Below the pieces are notes generated by a model, which saw only the letters and a program-made list of their open reading frames with translations, ran no database searches and was not told the origin of the DNA. Below are positions 1-7,806 of a stretch of 64,000 nt of DNA, in pieces; position 1 is the stretch's first letter, and every line of letters starts with the position of its first letter. Origin of the DNA: Methylorubrum populi (GTDB lineage Bacteria > Pseudomonadota > Alphaproteobacteria > Rhizobiales > Beijerinckiaceae); NCBI GenBank assembly GCA_036946625.1, contig JAQIIU010000002.1, forward strand, positions 372,001 to 436,000, read 5' to 3'. Both the position numbers and the translations under genes were made by a program.

Positions 1-142
1 CCATGCGACGACCTATCAGGCGCGCGATCTGAAGGACCACATCGTCGATCTTGTGCAACGCTTCGGGATCGAGGGTAGGCGCATCGCCGTTGTCGTTGGC
101 CGCGACAGGACGCCTTGCGGAGTCGGGCGGGTCAGCCGGCAT
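1..142 (-). CDS. Small conserved island protein, partial (runs off window start)
   Basis: The reading frame starts at an ATG at 142 and overlaps the last 11 bases of the upstream AlpA gene, so the two are probably translationally coupled. The visible 47 residues begin MPADPPDSARRPVAAND and include an amphipathic stretch around LHKIDDVVLQIARLIG. Short proteins with an Asn-Asp-rich linker followed by an ILRIARLIGR-like helix often lie between alpA and a site-specific recombinase in alphaproteobacterial islands. That is recollection of context, not a database hit. The function is unknown. The 3' end is outside the window. Confidence 0.5.
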   Translation of the reverse strand, partial: MPADPPDSARRPVAANDNGDAPTLDPEALHKIDDVVLQIARLIGRRM

Positions 143-374
143 CACGGCTGCCCGCCTTTTCACCGGAGGGCGCGTTGTCGTTGACGGGTCGCCATCCGGC
201 TGGGTCGGCGACCCAGCGATCGATGTCGGACTCGTGCCAGCCCGCGCCGTTGCTGCTGATCTTGAGCTTGGCGGGGAAGGTGCCCTCTTTCATCTTGCGA
301 TAGATGGTCGATCGGGACAGTCCGGTACGAGCCTCCACGGTCTTCCGGCGGATGATACGCTCTGGCTGGCGCAT
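132..374 (-). CDS. AlpA-family helix-turn-helix regulator / excisionase-like protein
   Basis: This 80-residue protein is almost entirely one winged-helix/MerR-like DNA-binding unit: IIRRKTVEARTGLSRSTIYR is the recognition helix region, followed by KMKEGTFPAKLKI and a WHESDIDRWV segment typical of phage AlpA/excisionase proteins. Family members regulate integrase expression or act as recombination directionality factors on integrated elements. An AGGAGG sits about 10 bases before the ATG. It is followed by an overlapping small gene, consistent with a short island-maintenance operon transcribed away from traA. The tail after the HTH is short and low-complexity. The family assignment is secure; whether it controls excision or transcription cannot be told from sequence. 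Confidence 0.85.
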   Translation of the reverse strand: MRQPERIIRRKTVEARTGLSRSTIYRKMKEGTFPAKLKISSNGAGWHESDIDRWVADPAGWRPVNDNAPSGEKAGSRDAG

Positions 375-502
375 GGCCTCGATACCTCCTGCTGGCTCGT
401 TCTGAATACGTCAGAACCAGTCAGGGCAGAATTTTTGCTATGCGCAAGAGTGCTTTATGTGTCGTAGCAGTATAGCGAAGAGTAGAGGGTTATAGCGTAG
501 AA

Positions 503-1123
503 CTAAATTCCGATGCCTCTGCCACGCCCGAGGTCGATGCCAGCATGGAAGGCGATCTCGTCGCCGAGTCGGCGGCCCGAGTCGAATGCGATGCCGAGTT
601 CGCGCTTCCTGTTGGCGAGCAGGGATTCGAGCTGCGGATCGCGGTGGAGGCCGTCGAGCATCTCGCCCATCTGCCGGCGCGTCGCCTTGGATTCCATAAT
701 GTCACCGGCCTGATACTGGCGTTGACTGGTTCGATCGAGACTCTGCCAGCGCTCGATGAACCTGTCGGCGAGGATGGCAGGGTTGTTGTGGATTTCGGTT
801 TCGAGCTGGAGGGCGCGGATGGCGCGATTGACCCGGCCCGATCCCGCCTCATGGGCGAGGTCGGTGTCCTTCTTGTAGGCGGCTTCGGCGTCGCGCCAGC
901 CGTAGGGCCGCACCTCCTCGAAGGCGTCGCGCGCCCGGTTCAGCTTCGTCGCCTGCTCAGGGCTCCACTTGCCGCCTTCATTCTGCGCCGTGACGATCGC
1001 GTCGAAAGCCCTGGCATGGCGGACCAGCGCCCGCGTGCGGGTGGCTTTCAGGGCTTCCTCGGGATCGAGGGTCGCCGCCTTCTCCGGCGCTGCGGGTTCT
1101 CGCCGTACGATCTCCCCACCCAC
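503..1123 (-). CDS. traA: C-terminal piece of TraA relaxase, separated by an in-frame amber codon
   Basis: This 206-residue reading frame matches the region normally found at the C-terminus of Ti-type TraA proteins: a helical segment with RTRALVRHARAFDAI, AAYKKDTDLAHEAGSGRVNR, ERWQSLDRTSQRQYQAGD and a final LGRGRGIGI. It is in the same frame as traA, which stops at a TAG at 1130-1132; only two codons separate that stop from the GTG at 1123. TAGGAGGGC overlaps the stop and could serve as a ribosome binding site, but the spacing to GTG is very short. It is either a natural split product, a reinitiation product, or the dead tail of a nonsense-mutated traA. In the related effector relaxases this region carries the type IV secretion signal, so its loss would matter. 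Confidence 0.7.
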   Translation of the reverse strand: MGGEIVRREPAAPEKAATLDPEEALKATRTRALVRHARAFDAIVTAQNEGGKWSPEQATKLNRARDAFEEVRPYGWRDAEAAYKKDTDLAHEAGSGRVNRAIRALQLETEIHNNPAILADRFIERWQSLDRTSQRQYQAGDIMESKATRRQMGEMLDGLHRDPQLESLLANRKRELGIAFDSGRRLGDEIAFHAGIDLGRGRGIGI

Positions 1124-1129
1124 GCCCTC

Positions 1130-3499
1130 CTATTCCGGCCCCTGCACCCCGCCGGCACCGGACATGGGGGTCAGCGAGAGGCGCAGCCCGTCGAACATGC
1201 CGCGTACCTTCTCAGGCACCTTCTTCGCGATCTCGAAGACACGCTCGCGGAACGTGATGCCGCGCCGCTCGGCATAAAGCTGCGCCGGGTCGGCGGGCTC
1301 GTAGTCGGATGCCATGTCCTTGGCGCGCTCGCGCGACAAAGTGCGGACGAGCCGGTCGCGGTCGGGGAAGTCGTCGCGGCCGTAATGCAGGTCGGTGCCG
1401 TCCCGGTGCCGGGACAGGGCGACGTAGCTGCTATGGGCATCAAGCCCCGGCGTCGCCAGCACATGGGTGCGGTCCACCGTCATGCCCTGCGCCTTGTGGA
1501 TGGTCGCGGCGTAGCCGTGGTCGATGCGGTCGTAGTCCTTGAGGTCGAAGGCGACAGATCGGCCATCGTCGGTACGCACGGTCATGCTCTGCGGGCTGAC
1601 CTCGATGGCGGTGCCGAGCGTGCCGTTCTTCACGCCGAGGCTGCGTTCGTTGCGCAGGAACATGATGCGGTCGCCTGGGGCGAAGCTGCGCTCGCCGCGC
1701 TCGACGGTGACGCGCACGCCCTCGCCGAGGTCGCCGGCCTCACGCATCCGGTCGCGGGCGGCCTCGTTCAGAGAACGCACCTCGGCGTTGGTGTGGGTGA
1801 GGATGATGCGGGTCCGGTCGGGCGTGGCCTGCCGGTCGCGATCCCAGCGTTCGATCAGCTCGCCCCGTGCCTCGTCGCGCGTCGCTGCCGCATGCACCAT
1901 GCCGTGTGCGTTATAGCGATGGATCGCCCGGCCGGCGCCGCCGGTGGCGAGATCGCGGGTGGCGTCGCGCTGCCAGTCCTCGCGCTGGCGACGGACTTCC
2001 CCGATCTCCGCCCCGCCATGCCGCTCATGGAGCGACCGGAAGGCCGCACCCGCCTCGATCGACTGCAACTGCTGCGGATCGCCGACCAGCACGACCTTGG
2101 CGCCGGCCTCCGCCGCATGGGACAGCACGCGCTCCAACTGCCTCGTGCCGACCATGCCGGCTTCGTCGATCACCAGCACGTCGCGGGACGTGAGCAGATC
2201 GCGGCCCTGCGCCCAGCCATGCTCCAGACTGGCGATGGTGCGGGACGCGATGCCCGATCCGCCCTCCAGGTTCTCGGCCGCGATACCGGACAGAGCCGCG
2301 CCCCGGACCGCGTAGCCTGCCGCCTCCCAAGCCTCCCGCGCCACGCCCAACATCGCGCTCTTTCCCGTCCCGGCATAGCTGACGACGATGCCGAGATCGT
2401 GCCCGTCCGTGACATGTGCCAGCGCGTCGGCCTGTTCGCCGGATAGCACAAGGCCGCGCGCTTCCGCCCGCGCCAGCGCCGCGTTGCGATGGGCGTCGTT
2501 CACCTCATGACGGTCCCGCTCTACCATCAACGCGGCGGCGCGATGCAGGCGCTGCTCCGCCTCGATCATCGCCTGCGTCGTGAAGCGATCCTCGCCGCGT
2601 CCGTCACGGCCAAGCTCCACCACGTCGGGCGCGCCGCGCATCGCACCCATCACGCTGTTGAACTGGTCGAGGCCATCGCTGTGTCGGTGCGCGAACAGCG
2701 CCATGTCGCGCCGTGTAAAGGTCGATTGCTGATGCGTGATGGCGTCGAGCGCCACACCCGGATCGGCGATGATGCGCGCGCCGTTGCCGCACGCGATCTC
2801 GCGATGCAGTTCGGCACGGTCGGCGGCTTCGAGTCCTTCACCTTCGATGCGCTGCGCAGGCGCGCCGATCTGACTTTGCGGCTCCAGCGCGATGCCCTGC
2901 GCCTCAAGGGTGCGGTGATCGATGCGCGCGTCGATGTCGAGTTCGGCCAGCCGCTCGTTGGCCAGCTCGGCCCAGCGTTGGCGCCAGCGCTCGACCATCT
3001 CCGTACGGTTCCAGTCGCGCACCTTCGCGCCGAAGCCGGGCTCGTCGCCATCGACGCTGATCTCGCGCATCGTCAGCATGACATGCGCGTGCGGTTTCGG
3101 CATCCCGTCCGCGCCGATGTCCCAATGCACGTTGAGGTCGGCGATCATGCCCCGATCGACGAACTCGGCCTGGACGAAGTCGCGGGCCAGTGCGATGCCC
3201 TGCGTCTGTGTCATCTCGCGGGGCAGGGCGAACTCCACCTCGCGGGCAAGCTGCGCGTCCTTCCTGACCTCGCACGCCTCGACATCGTTCCACAGACGCT
3301 CGCGGTCGCTCCAGGCTTCAGACGCGCCGTCCGGCAGCAGCACCTCGGAATGGACGACGCCGCGCTTGGCGGAGAAGTCGTGGCTGCGTTCCAACCGCTC
3401 GTCGCGCAGCCGCGAGGCCGAGCGGTAGGCGGCGGACGCCACCGCGCTGGAGCCGGCCTTGCGGCCGATGACTTTGACGTGCAGGTGGTAGATCGCCAT
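1130..3499 (-). CDS. traA: Ti-type conjugative relaxase/helicase TraA (MOBQ), truncated by amber codon
   Basis: TraA nicks oriT and unwinds the transferred strand during conjugation. Residues 1 to about 215 form a MobA/MobL relaxase domain: the AIYHLHVKVIGRKAGSSAV start, then the histidine motif PHAHVMLTMRE around residue 137. Residues from about 350 form a superfamily 1 helicase with Walker A YAGTGKS near 374-382 and Walker B VIDEAGMVG. A late motif GYAATIHKAQGMT is also present. Full-length relatives are about 950-1000 residues; this one stops at 789 at an in-frame TAG, and the missing C-terminal region continues immediately downstream in the same frame. It is divergent from traC, with an oriT-like sequence in the gap. 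The relaxase and helicase motifs look intact, so nicking could still work even if secretion of the full protein does not. Confidence 0.92.
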   Translation of the reverse strand: MAIYHLHVKVIGRKAGSSAVASAAYRSASRLRDERLERSHDFSAKRGVVHSEVLLPDGASEAWSDRERLWNDVEACEVRKDAQLAREVEFALPREMTQTQGIALARDFVQAEFVDRGMIADLNVHWDIGADGMPKPHAHVMLTMREISVDGDEPGFGAKVRDWNRTEMVERWRQRWAELANERLAELDIDARIDHRTLEAQGIALEPQSQIGAPAQRIEGEGLEAADRAELHREIACGNGARIIADPGVALDAITHQQSTFTRRDMALFAHRHSDGLDQFNSVMGAMRGAPDVVELGRDGRGEDRFTTQAMIEAEQRLHRAAALMVERDRHEVNDAHRNAALARAEARGLVLSGEQADALAHVTDGHDLGIVVSYAGTGKSAMLGVAREAWEAAGYAVRGAALSGIAAENLEGGSGIASRTIASLEHGWAQGRDLLTSRDVLVIDEAGMVGTRQLERVLSHAAEAGAKVVLVGDPQQLQSIEAGAAFRSLHERHGGAEIGEVRRQREDWQRDATRDLATGGAGRAIHRYNAHGMVHAAATRDEARGELIERWDRDRQATPDRTRIILTHTNAEVRSLNEAARDRMREAGDLGEGVRVTVERGERSFAPGDRIMFLRNERSLGVKNGTLGTAIEVSPQSMTVRTDDGRSVAFDLKDYDRIDHGYAATIHKAQGMTVDRTHVLATPGLDAHSSYVALSRHRDGTDLHYGRDDFPDRDRLVRTLSRERAKDMASDYEPADPAQLYAERRGITFRERVFEIAKKVPEKVRGMFDGLRLSLTPMSGAGGVQGPE

Positions 3500-3527
3500 C
3501 GCGATCGAAGCAGTGGCACGGCCAAGC

Positions 3528-3562
3528 GCACGTCGGAACGACGTATAAGCGCGCCCTCGAAA
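3528..3562. other. Putative oriT (Ti/RSF1010-type nick region)
   Basis: The divergent gap between traA and traC contains the perfect inverted repeat ACGTCG-GAA-CGACGT (3530-3544), directly followed by TATAAGCGCGCCCTCG (3544-3559). This closely resembles the nick regions of Ti plasmids and RSF1010, whose shared core is close to TAAGTGCGCCCT with the relaxase cleaving near the GCGCCCT end. A MOBQ relaxase gene begins 28 bp away, which is where oriT lies in Ti-type systems. The exact nick site is inferred from those plasmids. Confidence 0.7.
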
Positions 3563-3669
3563 TGAATTTCTCGGGACACGTCACGCTGGTTCAAGCCGTT
3601 CCAGCAACATAGAGGCGTTCCCCGCGACGCTCAACTATCCTGCCGCTATCAACATTGGCGGAGGACATG

Positions 3670-3996
3670 ATGCGAAAGCCACGGGACTATGACGCCGAAC
3701 TGAAGGCGCTCGAACACAAGGCGCGCGACTTGAAGACGCGCAAGGTTCAGCAACTTGGCGAACTGGTGATCGCCTCCGGTGCCGACACGCTCACGCCTGA
3801 CGAACTGGCGGGCGCGCTGATCGCGCTGGCAGAAACAAAGGAGACGAACAAGAGGGAGGCCTGGGCCAAGCGCGGCGCGGCGTTCTTTCAAGGCCGATCG
3901 CGGCGAACTACACCGGCGAATGACCGCTACAGCGGCGGCGCTCAAACGCAACCAGGCGGCGCGCAACCGGCATCTGGCGATGCGGGCGCGGCATGA
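3670..3996 (+). CDS. traC: Conjugal transfer protein TraC
   Basis: This is a 108-residue Ti-type TraC-like accessory protein. The first 70 residues are highly charged and helical (KPRDYDAELKALEHKARDLKTR, then QQLGELVIASGADTLTPDELAGAL), with a conserved KRGAAFFQ segment; the tail is Gly/Pro/Gln-rich. In Ti plasmids TraC and TraD accompany TraG in relaxosome or coupling functions. GGAGG at 3660-3664 gives a 5-base spacing to the ATG at 3670 and only 2 to the ATG at 3667, so 3670 is preferred. It is transcribed divergently from traA across the oriT-like region and overlaps or touches traD. Confidence 0.8.
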   Translation: MRKPRDYDAELKALEHKARDLKTRKVQQLGELVIASGADTLTPDELAGALIALAETKETNKREAWAKRGAAFFQGRSRRTTPANDRYSGGAQTQPGGAQPASGDAGAA

Positions 3997-4231
3997 CATG
4001 CGAGACTGGCAGGTCGAGCGTCGCAAGCGCACCCGGCACCTGATCGAACTCGGCGGCCTCGTGGTCAAGGCGTGCGTCGTGGACCTGACCGGCGACGACC
4101 GCGCCGTGATCTACGGCGCGTTACTCTGGATGGCCGACAAGCTCAAAAGCGACGATGCAGAACACGCCCGCGCGCTCTGGGCCGGAAAGGGGAAAGAGGC
4201 ATTCGCGACGGAAGGTTATGAACTCACGTGA
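3920..4231 (+). CDS. traD: Conjugal transfer protein TraD
   Basis: Small Ti-type TraD protein recognised by RDWQVERRKRTRHLIELGGL and the following VKACVVDLTGDDRAVIYGAL. The family is about 70-80 residues long, which fits a start at the ATG at 3998 (just after the traC stop at 3994-3996) better than the longest frame starting at 3920; the wider interval is given because neither start has a clear ribosome binding site. Translational coupling to traC is likely. In complete elements traG, the coupling ATPase, follows directly. Here the next gene is an unrelated regulator on the opposite strand, so the transfer operon is cut off after traD. Confidence 0.8.
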   Translation: MTATAAALKRNQAARNRHLAMRARHDMRDWQVERRKRTRHLIELGGLVVKACVVDLTGDDRAVIYGALLWMADKLKSDDAEHARALWAGKGKEAFATEGYELT

Positions 4232-4367
4232 ACGATCACCCCGAATACACCGGCTGATGGGCTGTGACCGATGGCGGACGGTGCGGAGACCTCACATATC
4301 GCAGCGCCGCCCGCCATCGCGCGGCAACGCCGCGCAAAGACATCTGGACGCTTAACCCGACTGTTCG

Positions 4368-5168
4368 TCAGGCTTCCGCAGGTTTCGATTTTTGCGCATA
4401 GACGACGAGGCGCAGATGCTGTCCGCCATCGACGGTGAGCGAGGTGTGTTCGAACGCGACGTGCCGCCCCTCGACACGGATCATGCGCGTGCCTGTGCAA
4501 GGCGCATGGACGTCCTGACTGCGCCACCAGCCTTTGAACTCGGGCGAAACCGCCTCCAGCTCCGCAACCAGCCCTTTGGCATCGGCATCTTCCCGCGCGG
4601 CGGCGAAGTCACGGCGGAAGCTGGCGAGCATGGCGGGCGCCTGATTTTCCCAGTCGACGATCGTCTGGCGCAAGGCAGGGTCGGTGAAGAGCAACCGCAG
4701 CAAATTGCGGCGGCTTGGCTCCTGGCTGCCGAAACGGAAGAGACCGTCGGCGGGCGGATTGAAGGCGAGCACGTCCCAACGCAGGTTGATGATGTAGGCG
4801 GCGTGCGGCGCGAGGTCCGCGACCAGCCGCGCCACCAGCGACGGCACGGTGCAGAAGGTCTTGCCCGGCTCGATCGGCGGGCGTTCGTGCGCGAGCAGGA
4901 ACAGATGCCGCCGCTCGGCCGCGTCGAGCTTGAGGACGCGGGCGAGATTGTCGAGGAAATCGGCGGAGACGCCGATCTCGCGTCCCTGTTCGAGCCATGT
5001 GTACCAGGTGAGCCCGACGCCTGAGAGCGCGGCGACTTCTTCGCGCCTGAGACCCGGTGTGCGCCTGCGCCTTCCAACGGGCAGACCGACATCCTCCGGC
5101 GTCATTCGCTCACGGCGGGAGCGCAGGAAATCGGCCAGCTCCGATCGGGAGCGTTCAAGCGTGCGCAT
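4368..5168 (-). CDS. XRE-family regulator with MmyB-like ligand-binding domain
   Basis: This 266-residue regulator has an N-terminal Cro/CI-type helix-turn-helix (RRTPGLRREEVAALSGVGLT then YTWLEQGREIGVS, about residues 30-75). A C-terminal MmyB-type domain follows, marked by the HAAYIINLRWDVLAFNPPAD segment and RNLLRLLFTDPALR. Family members are usually local regulators of a divergent oxidoreductase or transporter gene and may bind a fatty-acid-like ligand. It is divergent from the MFS pump at 5266, with a 15-bp palindrome between them, so control of that pump is the obvious inference. Length and motifs are complete. Confidence 0.88.
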   Translation of the reverse strand: MRTLERSRSELADFLRSRRERMTPEDVGLPVGRRRRTPGLRREEVAALSGVGLTWYTWLEQGREIGVSADFLDNLARVLKLDAAERRHLFLLAHERPPIEPGKTFCTVPSLVARLVADLAPHAAYIINLRWDVLAFNPPADGLFRFGSQEPSRRNLLRLLFTDPALRQTIVDWENQAPAMLASFRRDFAAAREDADAKGLVAELEAVSPEFKGWWRSQDVHAPCTGTRMIRVEGRHVAFEHTSLTVDGGQHLRLVVYAQKSKPAEA

Positions 5169-5202
5169 CGTTCAGCCCATTACAAAAAGCAACAGCATAA
5201 GA

Positions 5203-5217
5203 GGTTAAATTGTAACC
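5203..5217. promoter_or_regulatory. Candidate operator between the XRE regulator and the MFS pump
   Basis: GGTTA-AATTG-TAACC is a perfect 5-bp-arm inverted repeat in the 97-bp divergent intergenic region. It is AT-rich compared with the surroundings and sits 35 bp before the regulator start and 48 bp before the pump start. A role as binding site for the XRE or LysR regulator is inferred. Confidence 0.35.
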
Positions 5218-5265
5218 GGATCAAGCTCGTGGAATGCGTATCGCGTCGCCGCCGAAGGACGCAAG

Positions 5266-6726
5266 ATGAAATCAGACGCCCGCACCGCCGAACCGATCCT
5301 TTCCCCGATTGCCGACACACCCCGGCGTCCGCCCTGGATGGGCCTTTCGATCCTGCTGCTCGCGGGCTTCGTGACCATCTTCGACCTGTTCGTCGTCAAC
5401 GTCGCGATCCCTTCAATGCAGGCGGAGCTAGGTGCGAACTTGTCGCAGATCGGCTTCATCGTGGCAGGTTACGAGCTGGCCTTCGGCGTCCTGCTCGTGA
5501 CCGGCGGGCGATTGGGAGACCTCTACGGGCGGCGGCGGCTTTTCGTCTTCGGCATGGCGGATTTCACCCTCGCGTCGCTGTTGTGCGGCATCGCCCCCAA
5601 CGTGGAGGTGCTGATCGGCGCGCGCGTGGCCCAGGGGCTGACGGCGGCGCTGCTCTTCCCGCAGGTCTATGCCTCGATCCGGGTGAATTTCTCCGGCGAG
5701 GATAGCCGCCGCGCCTTTGGATATCTCGGCATGACGCTGGGACTCGCCGCCATCGCCGGGCAGATACTCGGCGGGTTCCTGGTGGAAGCGGACGTCCTCG
5801 GTCTCGGCTGGCGCACGATCTTCCTCATCAACGTGCCGGTCGGGATCTTCGCGATCGCCATGGCGCGTTTCATTCCCGAGACGCGCGCGCCGGAGCCCGC
5901 GACGCTCGACTGGCCGGGGGTGGCGCTGGTCAGCCTCGGCCTGACGCTCCTGCTCGTGCCGTTGGTCGAAGCCCCGACCTATGGCTGGCATCCCTGGAGC
6001 TTCCTCGCGCTCGCCGGAGCGGCCGTCCTCCTCTTCGCCTTCTACCGCCAGCAGGAACGCCGCCGCAGGACCGGCTACCAGCCGCTCGTGGACATGGCCT
6101 TGATGCGCCAGCCGCGTTTCGCGCAAGGCGGGCTCCTGGTGCTGCTGATCTATTCGACGGCGTCCTCCTTCTTCCTTTGCTTCGCGCTTCTGGCGCAAAC
6201 GGGCTTCGGCCTCAGCCCGTTCGAGGCCGGCAGCGTCTTCGTGCCGTGCTCGATCGCCTTCGTCATCCTCTCCTTGAGCGCCCCGCGCCTCGTCGCACGC
6301 TTTGGAACGCCTGCCATCGCCGTGGGGGCGCTGGTCTATGCGGTCTCGTTCGGCGTCCTGATCGGACAGGTCTGGATCGCCGGGGCCGATCTCGTCATCG
6401 CCCATCTGATCCCGGCGCTGATCGTGATCGGCGGGGCGCAGGCGATGATAATGACCCCGCTGCTCAACCTCGTGCTCGGCTTCGTGGAGGAGCGTCGGGC
6501 CGGCATGGCGTCGGGCGTCATTTCCACGCTCCAGCAGATCGGCGCGGCGCTCGGCGTCGCGGCGGTCGGCATTCTGTTCGGCGCCGCGCTCAAGGTGGAT
6601 GCCGAGGACCAAGCCGGACTCTACGCATCCGCTTTCGTCAGCGGCATGACCTACAACGTGGTCGCCGCTGTGATCGCCGCCATTCTGCTGGCCCGCTTGG
6701 CGGCTTACGGACGCCCGGAAAGCTGA
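5266..6726 (+). CDS. MFS drug efflux pump, DHA2/EmrB-QacA type
   Basis: This 486-residue inner-membrane proton antiporter has about 14 predicted membrane helices. The first helix reads GLSILLLAGFVTIFDLFVVN, followed by NVAIPSMQAEL, the form typical of EmrB/QacA pumps. Motif A is GGRLGDLYGRRR and motif C-like residues occur in GLAAIAGQILGGFL. The start has GAAGGA eight bases upstream of ATG. It is flanked by a divergent XRE regulator and a downstream LysR gene on the same strand, a typical regulated efflux cassette. The exported substrate is unknown; DHA2 pumps commonly export hydrophobic or cationic toxicants. It occupies the place where traG would be expected, so it is probably cargo. Confidence 0.9.
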   Translation: MKSDARTAEPILSPIADTPRRPPWMGLSILLLAGFVTIFDLFVVNVAIPSMQAELGANLSQIGFIVAGYELAFGVLLVTGGRLGDLYGRRRLFVFGMADFTLASLLCGIAPNVEVLIGARVAQGLTAALLFPQVYASIRVNFSGEDSRRAFGYLGMTLGLAAIAGQILGGFLVEADVLGLGWRTIFLINVPVGIFAIAMARFIPETRAPEPATLDWPGVALVSLGLTLLLVPLVEAPTYGWHPWSFLALAGAAVLLFAFYRQQERRRRTGYQPLVDMALMRQPRFAQGGLLVLLIYSTASSFFLCFALLAQTGFGLSPFEAGSVFVPCSIAFVILSLSAPRLVARFGTPAIAVGALVYAVSFGVLIGQVWIAGADLVIAHLIPALIVIGGAQAMIMTPLLNLVLGFVEERRAGMASGVISTLQQIGAALGVAAVGILFGAALKVDAEDQAGLYASAFVSGMTYNVVAAVIAAILLARLAAYGRPES

Positions 6727-6741
6727 TCGCGGTGACCTGAC

Positions 6742-7719
6742 GATGCGGCGGCCATTGCATCTGGCACCTATGGTCGATCGTCGCTGGGGCGTGCCGACGC
6801 TGCTCGGCTCGCGCATTCCCCTCACTTCGCTGATCCAAATGCTCGCCGTCGCCGAATATCTCAACTTCCGTCACGCCCCAATGCGCTGGGCGTAGCGCAA
6901 TCCAGCGTCAGCGCCCGTGTGAAGGCGCTGGAGGAAGACCTCGGCATCCTCTTGTTCGAGCGACATGCGCGCGGCGTGCGGTTGACCGAGGCGGGACGCC
7001 ATTTCGTCGAGCGGATCGCGGCCGGGGTCGATCATCTCGACCATGCGGTGAAGACCGCAGGCATGGCGGCGACGGGGGAATGTGGCCGGCTGCGTATCGG
7101 CATCCATGCCCTGATCCCCGGCAGCTTCCTTGCCAAGTTGATCGGGCGGTATCGCGAGGACCATCGCGGCGTCGCGGTCGAGATCACCGAGAACGCGCCC
7201 CGCGATGCGGCGATGCAGCTTCGCGCCGGCCGGCTCGACATCCTGTTCATGGCGGGGACGTTTGATCTGCCGGACCTTCATTCCCGGCGCATCTGGACCG
7301 AACCGCTCATGGCCGTGCTGCCGGAGCGGCATCGGCTCGCCGGACGGCCGGGCGTCGTCTGGCACGATCTGGCGGGCGAGACTTTCCTCGTCCGCCACGG
7401 CGGCACCGGACCGCAGGTCTACGACCATATCCTGCTGCGCCTCGCAGGGCGTTGGCCGGTGCCATCGATCCTGCGCTTCGATGTCGGGCGTAGCACGCTG
7501 CTCTCGATGGTCGGCCAGGGCTTCGGCGTCACCATCGGCGGCGCGGCCATGGCGATGCTGCCGAGCGCGGGCGTCGCCTTTCTCCCGATCACGGACGAGC
7601 CGGAGCCGCTTGCCTTCTCGGCCGTCTGGTCGCCGCACAATCGCAGCACCGCGATCCGCAACCTGCTCGACCTCGCCGGCAGGACCGGCCGTGAAACCTC
7701 CGCCGATCCTGCCGCCTGA
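6742..7719 (+). pseudogene. LysR-family regulator, broken by a one-base deletion near 6877
   Basis: The ATG at 6742 opens a frame reading MRRPLHLAPMVDRRWG and then LIQMLAVAEYLNFRHA, the start of a LysR DNA-binding domain, but it hits a stop at about 6893. Adding one G in the run at 6875-6880 restores HAANALGVAQSSVSARVKAL, joining it to the long downstream frame (EEDLGILLFERHARGVRLTEAG, then the co-inducer domain to 7719). With the shift, the gene would encode about 325 residues, normal for LysR. The break lies inside the recognition helix, so no functional regulator is expected unless the missing base is an assembly error. It probably once controlled the upstream MFS pump, whose stop is only 16 bp away. 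Confidence 0.8.
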
Positions 7720-7806
7720 TTTCGCCACGGCGGGATTACGAGGCCGCACGGAGAGAGTTCTGTCTCGCTGCTCAAACGGCGACGGTGATCGACTTATGCT
7801 GGAAGT

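Noticed and set aside
545..2446. Long plus-strand frame opposite traA
   Set aside because: It is antisense to the clear TraA relaxase/helicase and has no recognisable motifs.
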